Origin: Paenibacillus camelliae
Lineage (GTDB): Bacteria; Bacillota; Bacilli; Paenibacillales; Paenibacillaceae
Length of the DNA stretch: 64,000 bases
Reading direction: 5' to 3'
Assembly: GCF_023715345.1 (NCBI RefSeq)
Contig: NZ_JAMBNY010000001.1
Span: 1 to 64,000 of the forward strand
The position numbers and the translations under genes are program-made. The notes below the pieces were generated by a model. The model saw nothing but the letters and a program-made list of their open reading frames with translations. It was not told where the DNA came from and searched no databases. This document shows, one piece after another, positions 15,877 to 25,393 of this stretch; the first letter of the stretch is position 1; each line of letters begins with the position of its first letter.

Positions 15877-17418
15877 ATGAACGCTAGCTTACAAGGCTTA
15901 ATTGCAGAACGATATCAGACTATACATAAAGCAGGGGAAGGAGGGATGGGAGAGCTCTATCTCGCACGAGATATGAAGTTAAACGGAGCGCTGCGTGCGA
16001 TAAAAATATTAAAGCATACTGAAGCACAGCTCGAGCAGGGGCTAGAGCAAGAAGCATTAATTCTAACTCGCCTGCAGCACCGCTGTTTGCCAATTATTTA
16101 TGATTACACCTCGCATCAATCAAGGCCGTGTCTAGTTATGGAATGGATTAATGGCATTCATCTCGGTCAGCTTTTGAACGAGCAATCTAAGCCATTACCG
16201 TTAAGCTATATTTTCTATGTGCTAATCGATGTGTTGGAGGCTTTGGCTTACTTGCATACACAGCAGCCGCCAATCATTCATCGTGATTTGAAGCCATCCA
16301 ATATTATGCTAGCAAACGATGGAACCATTAAGATAATTGACTTTGGAATCAGCAAGCAGCTTGGGAAAAACAATGGCAGTACCGTAATGTTTGGCACGCG
16401 CGGTTATTCCTCTCCTGAGCAGCTTAGCGGCAAGCCGACAGATGAACGTACAGATATTTACAGCTTCGGAGCGCTGTTATTGAGAATGCTAGGGCTAGAT
16501 CCAACCAAATGGATAAAAGGAGGGAAAGTAGAGCGATCCTTACTTCGCAAGCTATTGGCTTTTCCAAAAGGTTTGAGAGAGCTCATCGTGGATTGCATTC
16601 AGGAGCAACCACTGCACCGTCCGCAAAGTATAGACGACGTTTTACACAGAATGAAGAAGCTACAGCTGCTTCATGGGGGAGAGCTTCAGAACAAGAGTGG
16701 GAATAATGCTTACTATGTTGGCAAAAGGATTGCTGTGCTATCAGCGCATAAAGGTGCAGGCGCCACACTTGTCAGTCTTTCCTTACGTGAGCTGTACCAG
16801 GATAGAGACATGCCATACTCATTGATTGAGCATCGCTTAGACGAAGGAGAGCTAAGCTATCACTACGATCAATATAGGCAAAGTGAGCATAGCGGCAGCG
16901 GCTTAGAACTCATTGATGAAGCATACGAATGTGCAACGGTTGGAGCAGGTAGAATATTTATGATTAATCCACTTAACGAAGAAAACTGTGCGGAGGACCG
17001 GTTGCAGCATACTGTAGAGCTAACTGCAAGCTTAGCATTACAGCATGATGTTATTATTGATTATTCCTCGCATTGGAACGAAAAAGAGCTTGAGTACATC
17101 GTGCAGCATGCTGATCTCATTCTACTTGTTGATAGCCCCTGGACTTTGAAGCAATCGCCTCGTAGCTTATATCGAATACATCAATTGCTACAGCAGGCGA
17201 ATCGCTCTAACGTTACTGTTCGATGGATTCATAATCGAGATCAATCGTTCCATGGCCGATCATCCTGGAAAAGCTTAGCTGGAGAGCTTTCCTCGTTTCG
17301 CATACCTGAGCTTCCTGCCAAGCAAATATTGAAAAGTATATGTATGCAAAACAGCTATCCGCCGTACCAAGATATAACAAGACAAATTAAGAAATATTTA
17401 ATGTCATTAATCAAGTGA
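15877..17418 (+). CDS. Ser/Thr protein kinase fused to a ParA/MinD-like domain
   Basis: 513 residues. Hanks-type kinase domain at about 13-262: glycine loop GEGGMG (20-25), Lys43 in AIKILK, HRDLKPSN with catalytic Asp137, DFG at 155-157, GTRGYSSPEQ activation segment and DIYSFGALLL. After a linker, residues 283-513 look like a SIMIBI/ParA-type domain: RIAVLSAHKGAGAT (P-loop shape with the GKT lysine missing), HDVIIDYSSHW (Walker B-like) and ADLILLVDSP. No transmembrane or PASTA segment is present, so it should be cytoplasmic, unlike PrkC. Start is ATG 15877 behind GAGGAGG (15860-15866). Monocistronic between a terminator and a two-component operon. Confidence 0.85.
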   Translation: MNASLQGLIAERYQTIHKAGEGGMGELYLARDMKLNGALRAIKILKHTEAQLEQGLEQEALILTRLQHRCLPIIYDYTSHQSRPCLVMEWINGIHLGQLLNEQSKPLPLSYIFYVLIDVLEALAYLHTQQPPIIHRDLKPSNIMLANDGTIKIIDFGISKQLGKNNGSTVMFGTRGYSSPEQLSGKPTDERTDIYSFGALLLRMLGLDPTKWIKGGKVERSLLRKLLAFPKGLRELIVDCIQEQPLHRPQSIDDVLHRMKKLQLLHGGELQNKSGNNAYYVGKRIAVLSAHKGAGATLVSLSLRELYQDRDMPYSLIEHRLDEGELSYHYDQYRQSEHSGSGLELIDEAYECATVGAGRIFMINPLNEENCAEDRLQHTVELTASLALQHDVIIDYSSHWNEKELEYIVQHADLILLVDSPWTLKQSPRSLYRIHQLLQQANRSNVTVRWIHNRDQSFHGRSSWKSLAGELSSFRIPELPAKQILKSICMQNSYPPYQDITRQIKKYLMSLIK

Positions 17419-17492
17419 CATGTATGCTTGCAATAATGTCCTTTCTTCTATTATGATGAATATACCGATTATATAAAGGTAGGTGCACCATA

Positions 17493-18188
17493 ATGGGCGA
17501 TAAAATATTAGTCGTAGAAGATGAATCGGGGATAGCGCGAATACTTCAGCTGGAGCTGGAGCATGAAGGCTATGAAGTAGGTCTTGCATTTGATGGTAAG
17601 CAGGGCTATGAGATGATTAACAGCGGAGAGTATCAGCTTGTTCTATTAGATGTTATGCTACCGAAGATGAGTGGCATTGAAGTGCTTCGTCAAGTAAGAC
17701 AAGCCGGCAATTTAATTCCAATCATTTTACTGACGGCGCGTGACACAGTACCAGATAAAGTGAGTGGCTTTGAGCACGGAGCGAACGATTATATTACAAA
17801 ACCGTTTGCGGTTGAGGAATTGCTTGCTCGTGTTCGGAATATATTACGCATTTTTCAGCAGAAGCCTAAGGATCAAGATGGCTCTGATGTTATAACGCTA
17901 GGAGATCTGACCATTGAGCTAAGAACTCGTAAGGTAACGAGGAAGGACAATGTGATTGAGTTAACTCCGCGTGAATTTGAATTGTTGGTTTTTCTTATTG
18001 AGCATGTCAACGAGGAAAAATCAAGAGAAGAAATTTTATCGGAGGTATGGGGCTATGACTTTATTGGTGAAACCAATTTAGTGGATGTGTACATCCGATA
18101 TCTTCGTCAAAAACTTGACAAGGGTTATCGCTACAAGCTAATTCATACAGTGCGTGGCGTTGGTTATATGATCAAGGAGCCAGATTGA
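17493..18188 (+). CDS. OmpR/PhoB-family response regulator (YkoG/ArlR-like)
   Basis: 231 residues. Receiver domain (about 1-120) has the acidic pair in VVEDE, phospho-acceptor Asp in LVLLDVMLP, Thr in LLTARD and Lys in ITKPF. The winged-helix DNA-binding domain (about 133-230) has LTPREFELLVFL and the recognition region VDVYIRYLRQKLDK. The sequence is close to YkoG of B. subtilis and ArlR of staphylococci. It overlaps the sensor kinase start through TGATG, so they form one operon. Confidence 0.92.
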   Translation: MGDKILVVEDESGIARILQLELEHEGYEVGLAFDGKQGYEMINSGEYQLVLLDVMLPKMSGIEVLRQVRQAGNLIPIILLTARDTVPDKVSGFEHGANDYITKPFAVEELLARVRNILRIFQQKPKDQDGSDVITLGDLTIELRTRKVTRKDNVIELTPREFELLVFLIEHVNEEKSREEILSEVWGYDFIGETNLVDVYIRYLRQKLDKGYRYKLIHTVRGVGYMIKEPD

Positions 18189-19543
18189 TGACACTGCGAA
18201 AACGGTTTACGTTATTTACGATTTTTTGGTTAATATTAATTCTTATCTTTTTTAATATTTTTGTTTATTTTTATGTCATCAAGATTACGACAGAAAGTGA
18301 AGAAGAGATTATTGCGAACAAAGTCAAGCTTCTTCTCGAGAATCCGAGGATTCAAAGTGGAAGAGGCTTGAATACTGCAGATCTACTGAATGAATATTAT
18401 AATGTGAACGAAATGATTCGCATTATTAGTCCTAACAATCGTGTCGTGAACATATCAGGGTCTAATGAGATATTACTTGAGCTAACAGCTGAATATAGCT
18501 CATATCAAAACAATGGCATTATGACAAAGGGCGGGGAGAGAATTATCTATTCCCGCGTTCCTCTGTTTGAGGATGGTCAAGTTATCGCAATGCTGGAGGT
18601 TACAAGAATTCTCGATGAGCTTGATGATTACCTTCAAATTTTGATTGCTGCATTAAGCGTAACGAGCGGTGGAGCGATACTATTCGCTATTTTTGGTACA
18701 TATTGGTTTACATCTAGACTCACAGAGCCTATATCGCAGATGGTAACGACTATGCGAGAAATTGACCGAAGCGGGAAGCTGAGAAAGATTGAGCTTGGTG
18801 AGCGTGAGGAATCTGCAGAGCTACAGCAGCTAATCCGTGCGTTTAACCAAATGATCGATCGATTAGATCGAACATACGAGCGTCAAAAGTTTTTCGTAGC
18901 CGATGCATCTCATGAGCTTAAAACACCACTAACGGTTATTTCAAGCTATGCCAACATTCTAAAGCGCTGGGGATCAGACGATGAGAATGTTCGTAATGAA
19001 GCGATTGATGCGATTGCGAGAGAGACGACTCGACTACAAACGCTAACGAAGTCGATGCTTACGCTAACAGAAGCGGAGCAGGAGGATTGGCTAAAGCTAG
19101 AAACGTTTGATGTTGTTCCTGTCGTTGAAGAAATTGCAACGATGATGGAAACAACGTTCCAGCGTTCGATAAGAGTGAAAGCAAAGTCTCATAATGTACG
19201 AATGGTTGGTGATAAGGATAAAATTCAACAGCTGCTCGTTATATTGATAGATAATGCGATTAAGTACTCTAAGGAGCCCATTGATATTTCCGTATCACAG
19301 TCAAAGGGCATCGTTAGATTGGAAGTGAAGGATAAAGGGATTGGCATACCTGAGAATGAAATCCCACACTTATTTGAACGTTTTTATCGCGTCGATGGTG
19401 CGCGTGCCCGTACGACTGGCGGTGTTGGTCTTGGACTTGCCATTGCTAAGCGTATTATTGATTTGCATGAAGGTAAAGTAGAAGTATTCAGCATGATTGA
19501 TCTAGGTACTACGATTACGCTACAATTCAGACAGCGAAAATAA
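18188..19543 (+). CDS. Sensor histidine kinase (YkoH/ArlS-like)
   Basis: 451 residues from ATG 18188, overlapping the regulator's stop codon by one base. Two transmembrane helices (about 11-32 and 153-175) bracket an extracellular sensor of about 120 residues. Then come HAMP, the dimerisation/phosphoacceptor domain with FVADASHELKTPLT (H-box His), and the ATPase domain with N-box LLVILIDNAIKYS, G1 DKGIGIPE, and G2 GGVGLGLAIAKRI. It would phosphorylate the regulator encoded just upstream. The stimulus is unknown; ArlS relatives respond to envelope conditions. Confidence 0.92.
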   Translation: MTLRKRFTLFTIFWLILILIFFNIFVYFYVIKITTESEEEIIANKVKLLLENPRIQSGRGLNTADLLNEYYNVNEMIRIISPNNRVVNISGSNEILLELTAEYSSYQNNGIMTKGGERIIYSRVPLFEDGQVIAMLEVTRILDELDDYLQILIAALSVTSGGAILFAIFGTYWFTSRLTEPISQMVTTMREIDRSGKLRKIELGEREESAELQQLIRAFNQMIDRLDRTYERQKFFVADASHELKTPLTVISSYANILKRWGSDDENVRNEAIDAIARETTRLQTLTKSMLTLTEAEQEDWLKLETFDVVPVVEEIATMMETTFQRSIRVKAKSHNVRMVGDKDKIQQLLVILIDNAIKYSKEPIDISVSQSKGIVRLEVKDKGIGIPENEIPHLFERFYRVDGARARTTGGVGLGLAIAKRIIDLHEGKVEVFSMIDLGTTITLQFRQRK

Positions 19544-19554
19544 GGAGGCATACT

Positions 19555-20421
19555 GTGAAATATCGTGTAGGAGCGGTTCAATATAAATTAGCGGATATTA
19601 CAACATTTGAGCAATTCGCTCATCAGGTGGAGCATTATGTCCGTAACGCATCGGAGTATGGAGTACAGCTGCTGCTGTTCCCGGAATTTATGACGACCCA
19701 GCTGCTTTCTATTCCAGATGAGCAAGGGAATGCACAAACGATCGACAAGCTGCCGAATTATACGGACGCGTATATTGAGCTTTTTAAGTCATTAGCGGCT
19801 TCTTATCACATGCATCTAATTGGCGGGACACATGTCGTAGCTATGTCGGATGGAACGCGTCGTAATGCCGCGCATTATTTTTCTCCTCAAGGAGATATTC
19901 AGATACAGCACAAGATCCACTTAACACCGACTGAGGTGGAGGAGTGGGATATGAGTGCTGGAGATGGTGTTGCTGTGTTCGATACGCCTTTCGGTAAAAT
20001 TGCAATGCTTACCTGCTACGATATTGAATTTCCTGAAATCGTACGAATGGCACGCGCGCAGGGGGCAGACGTTATTTATTGCCCATCCTGTACAGATGAT
20101 CGCCACGGCTTTCATCGTGTGCGCTATTGCTGCCACGCGAGAACGATTGAAAATCAAATTTATGTCGTTACAACGGGTACAGTTGGTGCACTACGCTCCG
20201 TAGATTTTATGCGTGCTAACTATGGTCAGGCTGCAATTCTGGCGCCCAATGATATCCCTTTCCCACCAGGAGGCATCATCGCTGAAGGTGTAATCAATGA
20301 CGATATGCTCGTTGTTGGCGACCTTGACCTAGCGCTGCTGCAAGACGTTCGAGCAAAGGGCTCAGTCATGACTTGGCGTGATCGACGTACCGACCTATAT
20401 ACCGATTGGTCATCTTCATAA
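19555..20421 (+). CDS. Carbon-nitrogen hydrolase (nitrilase superfamily)
   Basis: 288 residues with a GTG start. The Glu-Lys-Cys triad is visible: Glu44 in LFPEFM, Lys120 in HKIHLTP and Cys154 in LTCYDIEFPE. Such enzymes hydrolyse non-peptide amides or nitriles in the cytoplasm. In B. subtilis YhcX, as I recall, one polypeptide joins a GNAT acetyltransferase to a hydrolase of this kind; here the GNAT portion is a separate gene immediately downstream. RBS AAGGAGG lies six bases upstream, and the gene starts eleven bases after the sensor kinase, so it may be read with that operon. Confidence 0.9.
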   Translation: MKYRVGAVQYKLADITTFEQFAHQVEHYVRNASEYGVQLLLFPEFMTTQLLSIPDEQGNAQTIDKLPNYTDAYIELFKSLAASYHMHLIGGTHVVAMSDGTRRNAAHYFSPQGDIQIQHKIHLTPTEVEEWDMSAGDGVAVFDTPFGKIAMLTCYDIEFPEIVRMARAQGADVIYCPSCTDDRHGFHRVRYCCHARTIENQIYVVTTGTVGALRSVDFMRANYGQAAILAPNDIPFPPGGIIAEGVINDDMLVVGDLDLALLQDVRAKGSVMTWRDRRTDLYTDWSSS

Positions 20422-20445
20422 TGTCGATATAAGGGGTGAGTTGCC

Positions 20446-21108
20446 GTGAATAAACAGCTGTACGTCATTCAGGACGGAAAGCCGGAGCTTGTTACGATTC
20501 GTAACTATACACTGGCTGATATCGAAGGATTGATCGATGTCCAACGGCTTAGCTTTCCGCCCCCATTTCCTGAAGAGCTATGGTGGAACAAGGAGCAGCT
20601 GAAGGAGCATATCACTCGTTTTCCTGAAGGTGCTTTATGTGCGGAAGTGAACGGTACCATCGTTGGCTCCATGACTGGACTAATCGTTCAGCTGGAGCAA
20701 TATGGTCATAAGCATACATGGAGTGAAATTACAGATGAAGGCTTTATTCGAAACCATAATCCGCATGGAGACACACTGTATGTCGTAGACATATGTGTTG
20801 TTCCATCTTATCGTAAGTCGGGGATTGGCAAATGGCTTATGCAGTCGATGTATGAAACGGTCGTACATCTGGGCCTATCAGCTTTATTGGGTGGCGGGAG
20901 AATGCCTGGATACTCACAGCATGCTGATCAGCTCTCTGCCGAGCAGTATGTAGACAAGGTGATGGCAGGAGAGCTGAAGGATCCAGTTATTACTTTTTTA
21001 CTGCGCTGTGGTCGGGTGCCTGTCGCTGTTGCTGAAAATTATTTGGAAGACGAAGAGTCATGCAATTATGGAACCATTATGCAATGGAGAAATCCGTTTA
21101 TAACATAG
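20446..21108 (+). CDS. GNAT acetyltransferase (YhcX N-terminal type)
   Basis: 220 residues, GTG start behind GGGGTGAG. Single GNAT fold with TLYVVDICVVPSYRKSGIGKWLM, the acetyl-CoA pyrophosphate loop (R/Q-x-x-G-x-G/A form). The pattern SFPPPFPEELWW and GGGRMPGYSQHAD matches the GNAT half of YhcX-like proteins, whose other half is a nitrilase, encoded here by the preceding gene 24 bp upstream. A shared substrate pathway is inferred. Acceptor unknown. Confidence 0.87.
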   Translation: MNKQLYVIQDGKPELVTIRNYTLADIEGLIDVQRLSFPPPFPEELWWNKEQLKEHITRFPEGALCAEVNGTIVGSMTGLIVQLEQYGHKHTWSEITDEGFIRNHNPHGDTLYVVDICVVPSYRKSGIGKWLMQSMYETVVHLGLSALLGGGRMPGYSQHADQLSAEQYVDKVMAGELKDPVITFLLRCGRVPVAVAENYLEDEESCNYGTIMQWRNPFIT

Positions 21109-21147
21109 TTGTATACATTATTGGATTATTACTAGGAGGTAATCGTT

Positions 21148-21822
21148 ATGTTAACCTATCATCGTATACAATCGATCGATGACCCTCAGTTTCCTGCTAT
21201 GCACCAATTGCTAGGGACGATATTTCCACCTGAAGAGGTACTTGCTTATGAGCTATGGAGGGAGCCGCTTGAGGACCCTACCATTCACGTTTATGTTGCA
21301 CTACATGATGGCAAGGTGGTAGGAGCGACAGAATATCGATATTATGCTGATATGCAGGTGGCAATGACTGATTTCACGATCATTGGTGAGCCTAATATGG
21401 GCATTGGACGTTTTCTAATGCGCCAGCGTGAAAAGGATCTACAGAAGCTGGCTGCTAAAGCAGGAAATACGCCAATTGGGATGTTCGCTGAAATATATGA
21501 TCCGTATCGTGCGCAAAGCCATGAATTTGGTGGAGTGTCTCCGATGAATCCGATCGTTCGTCGTGAAGTGCTTTCTCATATGGGCTATAAACGTCTTAAC
21601 TTCACGTATGTACATCCATCGTGGGATCACGAAGGCAACGCTGTTTCTGAGCTGGATCTATGCTTCCTGCCAGCAGACGAAGAGCTGCAGAAGCTCCCAG
21701 CTAACCTAATTGCTACTTTTCTTGAAACCTATTACTCTGCATTGCCTAATAAGCCTAAGCAGTGGCAAGATATGGTTGATAAGCTTAAGAGTAAGACTGA
21801 TGTTGAGTTAATGCCACTATAG
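21148..21822 (+). CDS. GNAT-like acetyltransferase
   Basis: 224 residues, ATG start behind AGGAGG. The acetyl-CoA loop is degenerate (GEPNMGIGRFLMRQREK) but in the right place after strand 4 (MTDFTIIG). It follows the nitrilase and first GNAT gene in the same direction and is closed by a terminator, so the three probably form an operon. Assignment to GNAT rests on this loop and overall layout; substrate unknown. Confidence 0.75.
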   Translation: MLTYHRIQSIDDPQFPAMHQLLGTIFPPEEVLAYELWREPLEDPTIHVYVALHDGKVVGATEYRYYADMQVAMTDFTIIGEPNMGIGRFLMRQREKDLQKLAAKAGNTPIGMFAEIYDPYRAQSHEFGGVSPMNPIVRREVLSHMGYKRLNFTYVHPSWDHEGNAVSELDLCFLPADEELQKLPANLIATFLETYYSALPNKPKQWQDMVDKLKSKTDVELMPL

Positions 21823-21849
21823 AAATAATGAATACTCCTTTGTAAAAAC

Positions 21850-21890
21850 AGATGTCATCTCCTTCTAACCGGAAGGGGATGACATCTTTT
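21850..21890 (+). terminator. Rho-independent terminator
   Basis: AGATGTCATC/GATGACATCT with an inner CCTTC/GAAGG stem, then TTTT. It closes the nitrilase-GNAT operon. Confidence 0.75.
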
Positions 21891-21923
21891 AGGTAGGTGA
21901 GCATTGCTTGTAGGAGGAGAGAT

Positions 21924-23681
21924 ATGATTGGCTGGGGCACGATATTTTCTAATCTAAAGATCAAATATAAAATATTTATATTGATAGCTTTGTTAATGGC
22001 TAGTGTCATCCTAATCACGAACCTTGTGCACCGCTATGCTTTTTATGCATATGACGAGCTAATGTATGAGCAATCCTCTCAGGCAATCAGCATTTCTTCG
22101 TTAGGGATGGAGAATGAGCTCAAAAAAATCGCAGCGCTATCCTTTAACGTTGTTACAGATCCAGATATACAAGACTATTTGTGGGACATCAGGAACGAAG
22201 AGGCCAATTATAGCAGCTATGTTCTATTTACTAAGATTAGACAGCGTATGGTTGATTTAGGTGCGTTAGATAAATATGTGCTTTCCTTTAATCTTTACGA
22301 CATTAACGATAAAGAATACACCGTAGGGTCAAGACCAATCACCCTCAATAAACCTCGCTTAGCACGTTTGAAGCTCGATGCACAGAATGAAAAGGGAGGT
22401 ATCGCATGGACGACACCAGACGAGAATGACCGAACATTAACAGCGGTTAGAAGTGTACGAAGATTTCAGAATCTTTCTTTGGAGAGCTTAGGAATGCTAG
22501 CCGTTCGTATCGATGTTAATCGTTTGTTTTCTGATTATGCTACAGGCTTGGATCGTAAGGATGCGCAGTTTATCATTATCAATAGTAATCATGAGATGAT
22601 TTATCCTGATAAGATAGATTTTGATATGCAAGCGCTTTCTGATATTAGTGATTACGATCAAGGCTATAAAATCGTTAGACAGAAAAATAATGCTTATTTT
22701 ATTTCCTATCGTTTATCTGCATATACAGATTGGACATATGTCACAATCATGCCCTACAATCAAATATTCCACAGCATAGTTAATGCAAAAAATATTGTAT
22801 TAGCCGTTTATATCATCCTATTTTTCATTGCTGTAATCGTCGCATTTCAATTTTCTCGTCGCATAACCGACCCACTAGAAAGACTCACACTAAAAATGAG
22901 AAGAGTTCAGCTTGGTAACTTTGATTATCAGGACGAAGAGACAACGGTGATAGCGATGGATGAGGTTGGCCAAATTCAGCGGCATTTTCGTATTATGCTT
23001 GAGCGCATTAATGAGCTCATAAAAGAAAACTATGTCAAGCAGCTTGTCATTAAGGATACACAATTCAAGGCACTACAAGCTCAAATCAATCCTCATTTCT
23101 TATATAATACGTTGGAATCTATTAACTGGATGGCGAAGATGAGCAATCAGAGTCGCATTTCTCAAATGGTCGAATCACTTGGATTTTTACTCAGATTATC
23201 CATTAACGATAAAGATTCCATCATTACACTAGAACGAGAACTAGAGATCATTAACCATTATCTCGTTATTCAAAAGCTACGCTTTGAGGAACGGCTCGAG
23301 TTTACTGTTCATATTCCTCAGCATCTATTAAGCAGTGGAATTCCAAAGCTATCTGTACAGCCGCTTGTTGAGAATGCAGTCAATTACGCATTGGAGCCGA
23401 TGATTGAGCCTTGTTCAATAATTATCACGGCAACAGACATTAACGGATTACTAATGATAACTGTCGAAGACAATGGACCTGGTATGTCTGATTCTTATGT
23501 AGCGCAGCTAAATAAAGGCGAGGTAGAGACTAAAGGAACCGGGCTTGGGCTTGGTAATATAAGAGAGCGGATACTTATGCTTTATGGTGAAGAGTATGGA
23601 CTTCACATTGACAGCACGATTGGAGCAGGTACGAAGGTTACATTAAAACTGCCACATGTTGTGAGGGATGAGTATGAATAA
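21924..23681 (+). CDS. YesM-type sensor histidine kinase
   Basis: 585 residues, start ATG 21924 behind AGGAGG (21912-21917). Two transmembrane helices (about 14-36 and 288-310) flank a 250-residue extracellular Cache-like domain. HAMP follows (SRRITDPLERLTLKMRRVQLG), then the His_kinase domain of the LytS/YesM type with ALQAQINPHFLYNTLESI, and the ATPase domain with LVENAVNYALE, VEDNGPGM and GTGLGLGNIRERI. This type in Bacillus and Paenibacillus senses extracellular carbohydrate status. It overlaps its response regulator by eight bases. Confidence 0.93.
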   Translation: MIGWGTIFSNLKIKYKIFILIALLMASVILITNLVHRYAFYAYDELMYEQSSQAISISSLGMENELKKIAALSFNVVTDPDIQDYLWDIRNEEANYSSYVLFTKIRQRMVDLGALDKYVLSFNLYDINDKEYTVGSRPITLNKPRLARLKLDAQNEKGGIAWTTPDENDRTLTAVRSVRRFQNLSLESLGMLAVRIDVNRLFSDYATGLDRKDAQFIIINSNHEMIYPDKIDFDMQALSDISDYDQGYKIVRQKNNAYFISYRLSAYTDWTYVTIMPYNQIFHSIVNAKNIVLAVYIILFFIAVIVAFQFSRRITDPLERLTLKMRRVQLGNFDYQDEETTVIAMDEVGQIQRHFRIMLERINELIKENYVKQLVIKDTQFKALQAQINPHFLYNTLESINWMAKMSNQSRISQMVESLGFLLRLSINDKDSIITLERELEIINHYLVIQKLRFEERLEFTVHIPQHLLSSGIPKLSVQPLVENAVNYALEPMIEPCSIIITATDINGLLMITVEDNGPGMSDSYVAQLNKGEVETKGTGLGLGNIRERILMLYGEEYGLHIDSTIGAGTKVTLKLPHVVRDEYE

Positions 23682-25239
23682 AGTGCTGCTTGTTGATGAT
23701 GAACGGATAATACTTGAAGGAATATCTACGTTAATTCAATGGAATGACTTCGATGCTCAATTAATTGGAACGGCACGCAACGGGATTGAAGCATTACAAT
23801 TCATTAAAGAACAGCAACCAGATATTGTTATTTCGGATATTAGAATGCCAGGTATGGATGGTCTTCAGCTTGTTGAGGCAGCTAGAGAGCTGTATCCTGA
23901 GTTAGCTTTTATTATGCTTTCGGGCTTTGATGATTTTCATTATGCAAGGAAAGCGATGCAATTTGGCGTAAAGCATTACCTGTTAAAGCCGTGCAACGAG
24001 AAGCTTATCATTGACGCCTTAAAGGAAGTAATAGGCGACCTTCAGCAAACTCGTAAGAAGGAGCAATTCATGCGTCATATGGAGCTAGAGCTAGCTAAGG
24101 CTCTGCCACATGCGAAGGAGCAGTTTCTGAAGGAGCTGGTGACGAACAAAATGTATGGGCAGAGGGATTGGGAGGAATATCGTCGTTTATTCCACATCTC
24201 AGAGGACCTTGGCTATATTCAGCTCATTTTACTTCAGCTGGAGGGAAGCTACGAATATGAGCATTTGTTTGCTGTTAAAAATATAGCGGAGGATGTGCTC
24301 GGTTCATCCATCGTCCAGCTCGGTACAACGATTGGAAGTCAAGTATTACTTTTACTTAAGGCAAGCTACGCTAAGGAATGGCTCTTTACTAGGCTTGAGC
24401 AGATAAAAAGGACTTATCACGAATATTACAGGCTAGATTTAACAATTGCGGTTAGCGATACAGCAACAATAAGTAGGGTACGGAATATGTATCATGATAC
24501 ACTTGAATGCTTGAACTATCGCTTCTATCTAGGCGAAGGTGCGATCATTACAACTAATGATCTGATCAATTTGAGATCTGATACACCGTCATTTTATTTC
24601 GATGAAGGTCAGTTATCGTTTTTTATGAAATCAGGAGACTGGCATTCAGCTGAAAGTGAAATAAATCGATATTTTCAGGAACTATCAGAATGCCGCCTTG
24701 ATACAGCAATGTCCAAGTCGTATGCTCTCTCCTTGCTCGTTTCGATAACGAGACACAGTATGCAGGAGGAAAGTAATGATTATATGCCTACCATTGCAAA
24801 GCTTGAGGAGCTGCACACGCTGCGAGCGATCGAGCAATATATACTAGAGGTTGCTCAACAAATTACAACGACAAATTTGCAAATTCAGCAGAAAAAGCAT
24901 TCGTCTATAGTTGAACGTGTCATTGATATTGTACAGAAGCATTTAGATCAATCCACATTATCTCTTAATTGGATTGCTAATGATGTATTGTTTATGAATG
25001 TTGATTATTTAGGGAAGCTGTTCAAAAAAGAAACAGGCGAGAAGTTTTCGAATTACGTAATGAGACTGCGGATCGAGAAGGCCATTAACATCATAGAATC
25101 CTCTAATGACGTCAAAGTATTTGAGCTTGCTGAGCAGCTTGGTTTTGGTGATAATCCGCAATATTTTAGCCAGGTTTTTAAGAAGCGCACTGGCCAAACA
25201 CCAACGGAATATCGCAAATCACCGAGTATATCCGAATGA
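23674..25239 (+). CDS. YesN-type response regulator, receiver plus AraC HTH
   Basis: 521 residues from ATG 23674 (seven bases after GAGGG; ATG 23668 overlaps the site). Receiver domain: LLVDDER, Asp in IVISDIRMPGMDG, Lys in LLKPC. A long helical middle section (about 120-410) leads to the AraC/XylS domain (about 415-520) with LSLNWIANDVLFMNVDYLGKLFKKE as the first HTH and DNPQYFSQVFKKRTGQTPTEYR as the second. It should activate local sugar-uptake genes when phosphorylated by the upstream sensor. Confidence 0.93.
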   Translation: MNKVLLVDDERIILEGISTLIQWNDFDAQLIGTARNGIEALQFIKEQQPDIVISDIRMPGMDGLQLVEAARELYPELAFIMLSGFDDFHYARKAMQFGVKHYLLKPCNEKLIIDALKEVIGDLQQTRKKEQFMRHMELELAKALPHAKEQFLKELVTNKMYGQRDWEEYRRLFHISEDLGYIQLILLQLEGSYEYEHLFAVKNIAEDVLGSSIVQLGTTIGSQVLLLLKASYAKEWLFTRLEQIKRTYHEYYRLDLTIAVSDTATISRVRNMYHDTLECLNYRFYLGEGAIITTNDLINLRSDTPSFYFDEGQLSFFMKSGDWHSAESEINRYFQELSECRLDTAMSKSYALSLLVSITRHSMQEESNDYMPTIAKLEELHTLRAIEQYILEVAQQITTTNLQIQQKKHSSIVERVIDIVQKHLDQSTLSLNWIANDVLFMNVDYLGKLFKKETGEKFSNYVMRLRIEKAINIIESSNDVKVFELAEQLGFGDNPQYFSQVFKKRTGQTPTEYRKSPSISE

Positions 25240-25247
25240 TCATGTTG

Positions 25248-25289
25248 CAGAGGAACGGGCTGTTCACAGCACGGCTCCTCTGTTTTTTT
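25248..25289 (+). terminator. Rho-independent terminator after yesN-like gene
   Basis: CAGAGGA pairs with TCCTCTG, with GGCTGT/AGCAC pairing inside, then seven T. Confidence 0.85.
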
Positions 25290-25393
25290 AACAAACATAT
25301 CGGTTTTTTATATTTCAGTAAACGCACTGACAAAATATAATAATAATGCAAGCCTATTAAAAGGGAGCAGTCTGCACGTAAGGGGGAGTCAGG

